A stretch of DNA of 64,000 nt from Aspergillus flavus. Taxonomy: Eukaryota; Ascomycota; Eurotiomycetes; Eurotiales; Aspergillaceae. The stretch spans positions 3,348,001 through 3,412,000 of the forward strand of contig NC_092409.1 of NCBI RefSeq assembly GCF_009017415.1. Direction: 5' to 3'. The position numbers and the translations under genes are program-made. This document shows, piece after piece, positions 22,100-33,900 of this stretch. Under the pieces are notes generated by a model. The model did not search any database. It had not been told where the DNA came from and saw only the letters and a program-made list of their open reading frames with translations. Within the stretch, counting starts at the first letter, position 1. Every line of letters starts with the position of its first letter.

Positions 22100-25010
22100 G
22101 GCAATCCGAATCGTCCTCGGCAACCACGTAAAGTGAGAAATGAGACGCTTTCGTCCAGCGAAAGGAGTTTGACTTGAAAGTCGATAGAATTCCTGACGCT
22201 TCAAGTAAGAGAATTGTTTGTCGGCGTGGCTAGCTGTCTAAGTCGTTGATTGTGTCAATTGAAGTCGCGCACAGTGTAAGACCCAGTGATAACATGGCAA
22301 GTGGAGTCGTATAAAGTTGATTGCTACTCTGCGAACAGGTCGGATCTGAAAGTGATAGTAGTAGATAAGATTAAGATTAAATGATTAATCACATCACAAA
22401 ACATCAATGCGAGCAGGATCGAGCGCGATCCTTCGTGGAATCCAAAAAGTCATGTTTATGGAAACGGTATGAATGGTATATGGAGGGGACGAGAAGGAAT
22501 ACATAGCTTCCCGGCGCCTAACGAGGGACACCACATGATCTCCATTGCCCCATCAACAAATCCGTACTCCGTATGCGCGCATGAAATCCCATCGTACAGT
22601 AATGTGATACGCGGATTCGTTTCAAGAACCGCTTGAGACCAAGAGCCAATTGGAAGCATTATACGGCTTCTGAGTACATAATCTCCTCTTGGGTTCTTCA
22701 CGGGGATAGCGCTCTCGACGCTCTTGATTGGACCTGATAAAAGTGAAGACGTTGTGACACCGAAGTTCAATCCCAGCACTTTCACTATTGAAAACCCTGG
22801 TTGGGCGCTTTCTACATGCGCAAAGCAATAGCCTCTAGCAAATCAGAAGGAGAAACTGGCGAGATGGGAGGTGCTCAGTACATTAGCGCCGCGACGGTGC
22901 GTGACAGTGGAGCGCAGCCTGCAGGAGATTTGCGGGAACACACTTTAGTCGCCGATACTCGTGCCACTCCCACATTCTGATTGGCCGCACAAGCCCCATG
23001 CTATTTAATTAGGGCCTGGTCATTGCTCTTTGACCGGGAAGATTTTGTGAAGACCCAAGAAGCGGGGAACAGTTTCCTGGTTGCTGCTAATTCCATGTCC
23101 GATGACTGTTCGGCCTCGGCGGTAACTGATGCTACACAGCCATACTTGCAGAGACGCTCATGTCCATTCAATATTGTCTCATAAACCAAATACAACGCAC
23201 AGAAGGATTAATGGAAGCAGATGGCAAAGTTTGAAGGTTTTCAAGGCGATTGATCGAGGCGCAGAGAATCATTGGTCTCACCGTCTTTTCTGTATTACCA
23301 CCAGCCACTGCACTAGATCACCAACTAGTTGAATTATGAATGTTTACTACCGAGCAGACCACACTAGCTATGGGGTAGATGTGACAAGATGTCCATCATG
23401 CAGAGCCGAGCAGTCCAAAACCCTCGTCCGCATTACCTCGAGAGTTCGGATATCTTGGGCTCTCCTAACGCCAAGGCCTAACCGTCAGTGGAAATCAGAA
23501 TATGCACGGAGATGATTGCTACTTCGGACTAGTTCCTGACTATTGCTATACTGGGAGCGATTGAGAAAGCTATATTTGGCAGCGACCTCAGTTCAATAAA
23601 TCCATGCGATGGATGGGTTGCTGCTCGGCTAGGCCGTGGGACGGGAAGCGCGCTTGCAGAGCGTCTCTCATAGGGCAACCCCAAAATGAGTGGCAGGATC
23701 TCCACACTCAAAGAAGCAAATCACCTGGTGGCATGGGTATAAGAGGAATCGTAAGTTAGCTACTGTGATGCCAAGGCCGTACTGCACTCCAATCATTCTC
23801 GACTTATGCTAGAGCCACATGGTTTTCACTGGGATATGAGAAGATCAGAAGAATTTTGACGGAAGAGATAGCGATAGCCCCTCCTAATTACTATTTTTGA
23901 ACGTCAAGCTAGCGGGAGAAGAATAACATGACAGTGACATAACCTTCTAATCAAGGTTCAGAACTATTTGTGATAGATATCAAGCCGTTCATTCTCTGGC
24001 CAAGAATATGAGAATCCCACGGGGCCAAGCAGACGCTTCTGACTCGAGACTGTGGTACATCACCGAGTCATACGATGAGATAGATTGAAGGTATCCTATA
24101 GCGTAACTTAGGGGGTTTGAGGTATCCTTGAGGTACGTACATACATCGGTAGAAGTGGTGCACATAGCGTTGAAGTCACTGGATGTTCGATGCCCTAAAG
24201 GTCGTGACTAGTGAGTGGATGGAGTAAATATAGCAAAAGGTGCATATTTAGTCTCTTCCCCCTCGACCGGTGGCTTTCCCCCCCTCCCTCTTCCCTGCAA
24301 CCAAAACCACACCCCCGGAACCAAGGAAACAAAAGAAGAAGAGTAAAAAGTGGAAAAAAAAAAAAAGAAAAAAAAATTATCGAACTTCCATCACTGGACC
24401 CCACACAGGTTCTCTCAACGTTCAAGCCGCTTCTGTTCATGGCCTGGTAACTGTCAAGCTAACAATGGTCGAATTGACTCGCGTGCCCTGGCACCAAACC
24501 ATTGTTGTTTAGAATTATAATCATCTTGTGTGTGGCTTTGCTTTCTGTTACCTTAATCGGCCACTGAGCATTACGATCGCTGAAGCCAATTTACTCGCCA
24601 TATCACCAAAGCCCAGCACATGATATCGCGAAGGATCAAAGGGAAAAAGGCAAACATAACCGATACATATACGTTTTGGGAACCTTGTTATCTCACCCTC
24701 GTACGCTATCATTACTTGAGGGGCTCGATCAGTATTACTTACGTTTCTCTCGAAAATAAAACTCGAGCCAGTTTAAAGAACATCGAGGTTGCATGGATTG
24801 CAGACTGGAAGTATCTGAGCCATTTGCTCCTCTGATCTGAGGCACGGATACATTCTACTTCCAAAAGGCACCCAAGGCGTCGAAGCTACAAATCAATTCT
24901 CTCGTACCGCCAGTCATTGCTGGTCGATGACGCAGCTACCTTTTCCTTGTGCTTTTCTAGAGTTGCCCGCGTGAATTGACTACGTTGCTTTCCATTCCGC
25001 GTGAGTCAGC
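22100..25010. other. 2.9-kb gene-free region upstream of noxA
   Basis: No gene that I can support. The minus-strand frame at 22456-22785 (about 110 codons, no recognisable domain) is the longest. An A-rich run at about 24344-24377 breaks another. The rest shows neither codon pattern nor repeats. Part of it is presumably the regulatory region of noxA, whose expression is developmentally controlled in related fungi. Confidence 0.4.
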
Positions 25011-26814
25011 ATGTCATACACATGGGGTTCTCTGTTCACTGGTTCTAAGATCTTGTTCTATATACTATTTTGGGGTTCCCATATTCTTGTGTTTGCACTT
25101 GGATGGTATGTGTGCCGGCCTACATGATCCTGCAATTAGCTCACTGAGCATTCTTAGGTATTTCCAAGCAAATAATTCAAGATTGGATGCCCTCAATGCC
25201 CTGAAATATTCCGTCTGGATTTCAAGGGGTGCAGGCTTAGTATTGACATTCGATGGAACCCTGATTCTGTTGCCAATGTGCAGGAACATTGTCAAAACTC
25301 TCAGGCCTAGAATCCGATGGCTACCACTCGATGAATCAATATGGTTCCACCGCCAAGTCAGCTATGCTCTGCTTATCTTTACTATCCTTCATGTTGCCGC
25401 TCACTATGTCAAGTAAGTAAGGGTCCCAGAGAACCATTCGAAGCTCTAACACGCAATAGCTTTTACAATGTCGAGAAAGACAACATTCGACCCGTTACAG
25501 CCGTACAAATACATTTCACTGAAGCAGGGGGGATCACAGGTCATGTAATGCTCCTTTGCATGATGCTAATGTATACTACGGCTCATCATAGGATCCGCCA
25601 GCAGTCGTTCGAGACCTTCTGGTACACTCATCACTTATTCGTGCCTTTTATGTTAGCCCTCTACACTCACGCTACGGGTTGTTTCGTTCGCGACTCTACA
25701 GACCCATACTCACCCTTCGCGGGTAAAGACTTCTGGAACCACTGTATCGGATATGAAGGATGGAGGTGGGAGCTAGTAGCAGGTGGTCTTTACCTCCTCG
25801 AAAGGCTCTATCGTGAAATTCGAGCTCGGCGTGGAACGGTAATAACAAAGGTGATCCGCCATCCATACGGTATGTTTAGAATGGTACTTTGCCCAACACG
25901 TCGATGACCTAACGAACAAAACAGACGCCATGGAAATCCAATTTCAAAAGGAGAGTATGAGGTACAAGGCTGGCCAATGGCTTTTCATCCAAGTCCCTGA
26001 GGTGTCCAGCAACCAATGGCACCCCTTCACCATCACCTCCTGCCCGTTTGACCCGTACATCAGCATCCACGTCCGCCAAGTGGGAGACTTCACACGAGCC
26101 CTCGGCGACGCACTTGGATGTGGACCAGCACAAGCCAGAGACCTCGAAGGACTCGACCCGCTCGGAATGTACGAGGTAGCCCTTGAAAACGGACAAAAGA
26201 TGCCTCAACTCCGCGTCGACGGGCCCTACGGAGCCCCAGCCGAGGATGTTTTTGAAAACGAAATCGCCGTTCTCATTGGAACCGGCATCGGCGTTACACC
26301 ATGGGCATCCATCCTAAAGAACATCTGGCATATGCGCGCTGGACCCAACCCACCCCGTCGTCTTCGTCGTGTCGAGTTCATCTGGGTCTGCAGAGATACC
26401 TCTTCCTTTGAATGGTTCCAGGCTCTCTTATCCTCACTCGAATCCCAGTCTGCCTACGAGGCAGCGAATGAAGGACGAGCGGAGTTCTTGCGCATTCATA
26501 CCTACCTCACACAACGTCTAGACGACGACACCGCCGCAAACATCTACCTCAACTCCGTCGGCCAGGAGGTCGACCCACTTACGGAGCTGAAGAGTCGGAC
26601 CAATTTCGGCCGTCCGAACTTCCAGCGTCTCTTCACTGCCATGCGTGATGGCCTCCAAGACGGGACATACATGCCTGGCTTGTATGCCGAATTCTCAACG
26701 CAGATCGGAGTCTACTTCTGTGGACCCAATGCCGCTGCTAGGCAAATCAGGGAGGCAGCCGCGTTATCGGCGACTAAGGATATAAAGTTCAAGTTCTGGA
26801 AAGAGCACTTCTAA
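25011..26814 (+). CDS. noxA: NADPH oxidase NoxA
   Basis: Membrane flavocytochrome that moves electrons from NADPH to O2, making superoxide for fruiting-body development and hyphal signalling; works with NoxR, Rac and Bem1. 549 aa, four exons: 25011-25105, 25158-25412, 25460-25869 and 25925-26814, all GT-AG. Start MSYTWGSLFTGSKILF; intron 1 joins LGW|YFQANNSR. Paired haem histidines are visible: H96 and H110 (WFHRQVSYALLIFTILH), H174 and H187 (YTHHLFVPFMLALYTH), with the 14 and 13 residue spacing of gp91phox. FAD motif HPFTIT, NADPH motif GTGIGVTPWASIL, C-terminal FWKEHF. No N-terminal EF hands, so not NoxC; length and sequence fit NoxA rather than NoxB. Confidence 0.95.
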
Positions 26815-27101
26815 TAATGTTTTGTTTTTGGATAGGAGAGCCGGGCATAGTGGGCTCTGGTGGGCTTTTTCTGATGAGTTACGAGTTTTCTTTTATCAAT
26901 ATCTTTTCCCTTTCGACAATGCGAGTTGCGTGTCATTGAACTAGTGTATGTACCTGATGATATGCAATGCCCTGTACAGTAGACCAGTATATAGTCATAA
27001 ATGGTTCACTCTTCAGTTTGCTAGGGTGAATGGTTATGATACTTTTCCTATATTTCATAGGCTAAGGACTAATATGATACACGTAATTAAGATAAAGGTT
27101 G

Positions 27102-30100
27102 TCAAAGTTGCATCCTCTCATCCTCGCTATCGGCATCTTCCGGCATAGCAATTGGTAATCCCAGCGCAGCTGTCTTCTGCTGCATCTCCGCCACAAGCTC
27201 GTCCAATTCATCTTCGATGTCGACATGAATACGCAATTCCTTCTCTATCAGGACATTATAAACACTACGTAGCTCCAGAAAGTTCATACCATCACCCTTC
27301 CGTGATGCGCCAGGATACCGCTCCTGAATGATATCTGCCCTGAGATGACTGAACGCAAGCATTATGAGCTCTTTGGACCAAGGGCAGGCGCGCATGCCAC
27401 GGTAAAAAACATCTTTGGCACGATTGATGTCGTGTTGAGATAGCTCGAAGAGAATGTACAGTTTCCAGAGCGTGAGGCTGGAGCGGGCGGTGGAGACTGT
27501 GTTATGGTGTGTTGGGGTGGAGGGGTCTTGGTCACCAATAGCCTTTTCAAAAGCCGCACGAACAGAGTGTGGTGTAGAACCGGCATAAATAGGACGGTTG
27601 AGTTCGGTGAAGATGGAGAATAGGTGTGATGTGATTGGTACTTGGGTTGTGAGAATTTGATCAGCGCGGTTGTGGGCTTTTGTCGTTATGTCCATGATTG
27701 TATCCCTGACACGCTCTTCAATACGGAATCGTGACTCGTTCCAAGCGAAGAGGGACAGAAATATCGTGTTATGAGGGAATAAAGATATGCTATCTGCCAG
27801 TAGAGCACGTATCTGAGAATGTTTGTATATGCTGCTTGTGCGGGCGTGATAGTAAAGGAGTCTTGCACGCGCTTGGTGGAGGAGTTCAATAGAAACGGAT
27901 CTGAACGATTCGAACTGTACTGGCAATGTTGCAAGTCTGTCGAAGGCATTGCTGTATGGCTGGAGGGCTTTATTTAGATCCCGAGACTTAGAAAGGTATG
28001 CTAGTATTGCTAGACAGTCTACGCAGGCCACGAACGTATTGGCTTTTCCGGCTGCAAGCAAGGCCTCTTGAATATCTGACAGTAGCTGCTATGAGTTAGC
28101 CTAGTGGTGAGAAGTGAAAGAGCGTGCCCACTTACATTATGAGTCTTCAGCAAACTTGTCGGGCTGAATATGTATTGTTTGGGATCCACCGGAGCCTTCA
28201 GACTAGGACTGCTCTGAGGAATAGAATTGAAGAGATAAGAAACATAATCTAAACTCCCGGCTTCCAGCATTTCCCATATATAAGTATGCCAAAGGAGAAC
28301 CGAATCGGCCTTCTCCCTCTCAGTAAACATCTTACTGTTTTGGCTCATAGATAGAGTAGTTTCCCACACACGGTCGGCAGCCTCCAGGTTGCCTGACCGA
28401 CGTTCAATAAGAGCATACACATTGTAGAGCCACAGGCTGGACGGCCGCTTCTTAAGTAAGGATTTCGCGTACTTTGCTGCCTTAATGCGGTCACATGCAA
28501 ACTCCACTGCGATTGAATACGCAGCCAAATGGTCATTTCGTGGCATCGCCTCTACTAAAGATCTCAATACCTTGGAAACCCATTCAGGGTCGACATCGGA
28601 TTGAGAGTTCAGTACGGCGGTAGCCCAAGGACCGATGGAGGAAAACCATGCTTCGTGGTCTGCGAAGAGAGTGTCGAATGAATGAACAAAATTCTGGAAG
28701 TAAACCGGCACCGAAGCGGTAGTCCTAGTATTAGTGTTCCATTTATGAACCCAGCGATCAAGCGCGGGATCAGAGCTGCTCATGAACTCATTTCGCAAGA
28801 AGCTGTCACCCATCCAATGATTTGTTTTCTTCGAGTCGTTGGAAAATGCAATAGGAGGAAGATGGCAGAAATATAAAAAGCTGTCAACTAATACGTCTGT
28901 TGATGCCAAGCCCCATACAAGGGATAGGACCTCTCGAAGGTCGGTCGAGAGAACTACACGATAAGGATCATCGTTCTCTTCATCTAAGCTGCGAGCTGGA
29001 AGGCGAGCGTTGTGAATATGTTCCCGTTCACATGACATCCAAGACGCGAATATAGACTTGGAGTTGACTCGAAGTCGCGGCGTGAAGGACCTGGGCTCCA
29101 GAAGAGTATTATGGCCGCTCCGCCATCCCTTTGCGCCAACTTCACCAACACGCGCAACTTCAGAATCCCAGAAATCCATGAAAGCTGACAACACCTCCTC
29201 TCGAGCTGTGGCAGAGTCGATTGTCCCTGATTGAAAGAGGGTGAGCTCTAGAATTGCTTGCCACAGACCTACTGCATGTTCGGCGAACCCTGCTTCTCGC
29301 ATGAAAAGTGTTAAGCGAAGGAAGAGGTAGACTTGAACATGGGATTTCTCCGGGTTGTCTGATGCAGACCTGTTTAATCTCATACAGTCGATGAATGTAG
29401 CATAGCATCGTTCGTAAGTAAAGTCAAGAAATTCAGTCTGCCGGAAATCCAGGTATTTGACCCAAAGGCTGATGAAATGAGGACTTGATTTCAAAACAGT
29501 CTGCCACCGTGCTGAAAGCTTTTTCGTGTCCCAAAGCTTGGCGCCTTCTTCTAGAAGTCCGAGTAGAAGGTAATCACGAGAAGCATGGTCCCCAATCTTT
29601 TTTAAGGCTTTCTCGTAAAGAGATATCTTGATATCGGCCAGGCTCTTCTTTTCAGCATACGTGAGGGTTCTCGTTTCTCCTTCAGAACCTTTCAGAAGAG
29701 ATTCCTGATGCTCGACAAGGTCAATCCATGCACGGACATCGGTGGGATTGCGTTCAACATTCCTGGACAACTCAACACTGCGCTGTTTGATCTCTTTATC
29801 AGGGTCGACTCGCACCGTCTCGTCACCGCTCAAATTGGTGTCTGATACTTCTTCCATGTCACTAGGAAGGTTATCCTCATGCTTCGCCTTTCCATGAATT
29901 GAACGATAGCCATATTTCTCGTCGTCTGAACCCTCATCTCCTGAGATATCACTGGGCTTCTGATGCACGGAAGCCTTAAGTGGAAGGTAATCTTTCGAGG
30001 CGTCTGCAGCAGCATCTAACGTAGGCGCTGGTCGTATCCGAAGTATTTTCGTCTTCTGTGTGTTTACCCCAGATATAATACTCTTAGACCTTGTCCTTGA

Positions 30101-30687
30101 GCCATCGGAGCGCCAGGCATCTGCCTTTATGATCAACGCGTCTCCTTCGGCGGTATCGCGATCGATCTTATAGGTCGAAGGAAGGCCTAGCACGCTACCA
30201 CGACCTATCCGGTGGTAGAATGGAACATTGTAACGATGAATAGTACCGTATATGATATTGTACCTGTCACCTTTACAATCCACAACAAATAGATCGGACG
30301 CCTCCTCCTCTAGCTTCACGGTGTCTTGCGGGGCCGATCGGTGCTCAGGAATGAGCTCCCGTTCGGAATGATACGCCTCCTTATGGCCATGACGAATGTC
30401 TTTACGCTCTCTTCGGCGATCTCTCGAGCGGGAATGGTCTCGGTGATGTCTGTGTCTCGAACGGTGTCTTTTTGAGTGGTGGCCGTGCTTGTCTTCTTTC
30501 TCGGAGCTGTCGCGACTGCGGCGCTCGGGAGGCCGATCAGCTTCGGGTGGAGGCGCTGGTCGAGGCTTGAAGCTGGCGAACCGTGGGATGGACTTCTTCT
30601 CTGGCTAAAAAAACACATTCAAATTAGTTTCAATGATAATTCTGATTTCCATGAATAGGGACCAACCTGAGAGCTAGAGGAATCCAT
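27102..30687 (-). CDS. nrde2: NRDE2-like nuclear RNA surveillance protein
   Basis: Homologue of NRDE-2 (S. pombe Nrl1), which works with the Mtr4 helicase in nuclear RNA decay, splicing and nuclear RNAi/heterochromatin; 1157 aa. Three exons: 30667-30687 (21 nt, MDSSSSQ), 28136-30604 and 27102-28085, GT-AG and phase 0 at both junctions. Residues 8-100: IPRFASFKPRPAPPPEADR followed by an Arg/His/Ser-rich stretch of RS type. The NRDE-2 domain with HAT/TPR-like helical repeats starts near RNPTDVRAWIDLVEHQESLL and continues (LWVKYLDFRQTEFLDFTYER) to the end. The acidic C-terminus is MPEDADSEDERMQL. Diverges from UTP10 over a 265-bp shared promoter; convergent with noxA, 287 bp apart. Confidence 0.92.
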
Positions 30688-30952
30688 GCTCCTGAACGTG
30701 AGGCATCGTGAGTCTTGACGATCAGTAGTTTGGTGGTTGTCACTGGAAAAACTCCGCCTCCGCTTCCCGCGATTTTTTCTTGTTGGAGAGGCGGCAGTAA
30801 AAAAAAAGCTACTCCGATTACCTACCGTGCTGGCGTGAAAAAATAACCCAATACGCCTGGGGAGACTGAATTGTTGTTCAAGTTTGAGAAGTGTGTTTCT
30901 GAGGGATGGGTTACTATTGTAAATACGGTTAAGAAACAATTTACGCTTCAAG
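30688..30952. promoter_or_regulatory. Bidirectional promoter between nrde2 and utp10
   Basis: Only 265 bp separate the two divergent ATGs, so core promoters and 5' leaders must overlap. An A-tract (AAAAAAAAA near 30803) lies in the middle. Both genes act in nuclear RNA processing (inference: possible co-expression). Confidence 0.6.
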
Positions 30953-33900
30953 ATGGCATCGTCCCTCGCCGCGCAGCTGTCGCAGATTGCGGCAAACTCG
31001 ACCAACCAGTTAAACCTCAAGGCGCAGAGGATATCGCATTCACAATCTTTGATTTTCGACAGAAAGGTCGCAGGGTCCCAAGATTTCGATACGATCTATG
31101 ATATATGCAACGAAGGTTTCCAGGAATTATGCGAGCTGGATCCTCGATTTGCGCAATTCGAGCGCACGATCTTTAGCGAACAGAGCAAGGTGCAGGAGCG
31201 GACGGAGATGAACGCTGCCCAGAATAAGGAGCTAGATGCAGTCTTGGAGACTTTTCTTGCTTTGGTGGGAGGGAAGTTATTGCTGAGTCCTGCCGTAAAG
31301 GCCGTTGAATGGCTCGTTAGGCGTTTTCGGTACGATGGATTTGATCGATTGACTGTTCGACAACCGTGGGCTAACAGACCGTGCAGGATACATGAATATA
31401 ACACGGAGTTTACGATCCTCACATTCCTTCCATATCACACCACCCCTCTGTTCCTGAATCTACTGTCCATACTCCCAGAAGATCTGACACCGACCTTTAA
31501 AATTCTCAATCCTTATAAGAAAAGCTCAGTCAACCCCCCGCGCCATCCGCTCGTGCACAGTGCTACCACAAACAAGCCATTCTTCGCAGCTTTAAATAGA
31601 TACACCATCCAAGTCAGCAAGGAACAAGCAGGTCACCATGCGCTTCTGACATTTTGGGCTGGTATCGTAACAGAGTCCGTTGCTGGTATGCTGGATTCAG
31701 CGCGTTCGGGTCGACGAAACATTGAGAAGGAAAATCACGATGATATCATTATGCGAGTTCTTCCGGTTTTGAATGACGGGTTGGCTATGAAGGATGTAGC
31801 AGAGCTGGTCATCGGGTGCTACATGGTTTGCGTGGCTATTGCACAAAAGGCTTCTCTGCACGACAAGGTCCTCGATAGCTTGATGGAGGCTGTGGCAGAG
31901 TCTTGGACGGAAGAAACGGTGAACTCAGGTCTTGTCTGCTTAGCTGTCCTTGCGCAGAAGAAACCGGACACTACGTTACCAAAGCGTGTTTTCAAAGCCA
32001 TCCTTCGATTAGAGAACCCTCTTCAGCAGTTGTCCGAAACTTCAAAACAACACCGGGCATCTCAACTACTACTTGGATTGGTGGCAGGCTGCGTACAGGA
32101 CCTTTCGAAGCAGAAAGACACAGCCCGTCTTGATTTCTTGTCGCTTATGTTCGAGAGTGAGCTGTTAGGAGAGGCCGAATTGGGCAGTGGCATGGCAATA
32201 GTCCTGCGCGCTAGTAGCAATTCTCATAAGGATGGTGCTATGTCTCTGGATGCGCAAACCCACCTCGCGGATCTGGTACAGCACTTCAGCCGATCGGAAT
32301 CCTTGCGTCCTATTTTCCAGAAGACCGTTGCGGAGTCATCCTTTGATATCGCTGCTATCGAACAAAACTTGCAAACAGTCATCGAGTCCGCACCCGCTCC
32401 CAAAGCCTTGGAAGACATAGAGATGGAAGACGCGGAGAAGGAAGAGGAGCAAGATAACTTCGCACCTGCTCTAAAATCTCTGACCGGTAGCTCGTTCAAG
32501 GGCTCATATCTCAGCACCCAATCCATTCCGGTGTACGATAACCTTGTCCGGGCTTTTGCCCTGGGTATTGGAGCTCAAGAGAAGCTCGATGCATTCGCCA
32601 ACCTGCCAGCTCTTGACAAAGGGAGCGCTGCAAAATCTCCTCAATATCTGTCTTTCTTTGTCCGGGTCTTTTCCGGGTCATATCCCATTGGCACCAGAGT
32701 GGCTGCATTGAATATGGTATCTTCGTTTCTCACCACCGCCTCCATTGACATGGATCTCCAGGCGTTACTGCCTTTTGTTTTAGTCACTCTTGCTGATCCT
32801 TCAGAGCGAGTTCGTCGGGAGGCCGCTGGCATTTTGACTATCATTGGTAGCCTCCACAAGAACAAGAAGGGTGATGCTCCAGGAGGTGTCTGGGCCCGTG
32901 ACACAATTTACGGTCAAGACAAGCAGCCCAAGAATATCCAGTGGACCCCGGGTCGCGACTTACAGAAGGTTTTCGAGCGTGCTTTGCTCCCAGGATTGGA
33001 AGAATATGTCATTGATCCAGATCATATCGGTCGAGTCCTCGAGGCTACACTGCGTGGTTCGTCTGTTTCGGACTCGGAGTCTTCTGAGCTTAAGAAGGCT
33101 GTCCGATTAAGCTTTTTCACCTGCCTTTGCTCTCATGCTGTTCATGTTCCGCTCTATGCGCCCAAGCTTGGCCTTCTAAAGCTTCTCAACCGTGTCGAAA
33201 AGGCTGGTGGAACGACCCGTACTAAGGAACTTGGGTCTCTACTAAAGAGCTGGAGAGAGATGGACAGACAGCAGGCTAAGGATGTTTGCGAGAAGGAGCG
33301 AGTCCCCGTTTCAGAGATGGAGAGCCAGATTGTCCTGACAGTGACACCAAAAGAGAGAGACGCTATCACCGTTCTTTTATCGAATGTGAGCCCGTATTCG
33401 GGGTCCTTGAGTCCTTCTTTCGTCGGCGCAATCTTCGGTCGTATGAAGGATGTCTGGGCCAAGGTTCCTGAAGATCGTCAAGCTCTTGCCGCCGAGAATC
33501 TGTTTGAGATATCTCTGGAACAATCAGATTCGCCTCTGGTTGATGGATGTAAGGATGTCCTGCGCAGTGTAGAGCTTCCAGGAGCCGTGCTTTCTCAATT
33601 CCTTCAGAAGATCCCTTCCACGGTCACTGATATGGAGGGTCTTGGGCCAGCTCCTAAGAGAAGGCGCACCAGCCAGAGTAATATGGTCGCAATGACTGTC
33701 AAGGATGAGGCTGCTCTCAGTGAACTCATGGAGAAGATGACCTTCATTCTTGAATTAGTAGATAGCTCGTCTCCTGAGACTCATCCGGAACTGGCCGATG
33801 GCTTGTTCCAAACGCTGGCTGCTCTTCACCACTTCAAGTCTCAAGTTCAGTCAGGAATGAGTTACCTGCTCAGCTTGGCACTTGGCAGCTTGCTGGCTAT

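Noticed and set aside
24195..24512. Overlapping small ORFs on both strands around an A-rich run
   Set aside because: Low-complexity Lys/Phe-rich translations caused by the A/T run; no conserved sequence.
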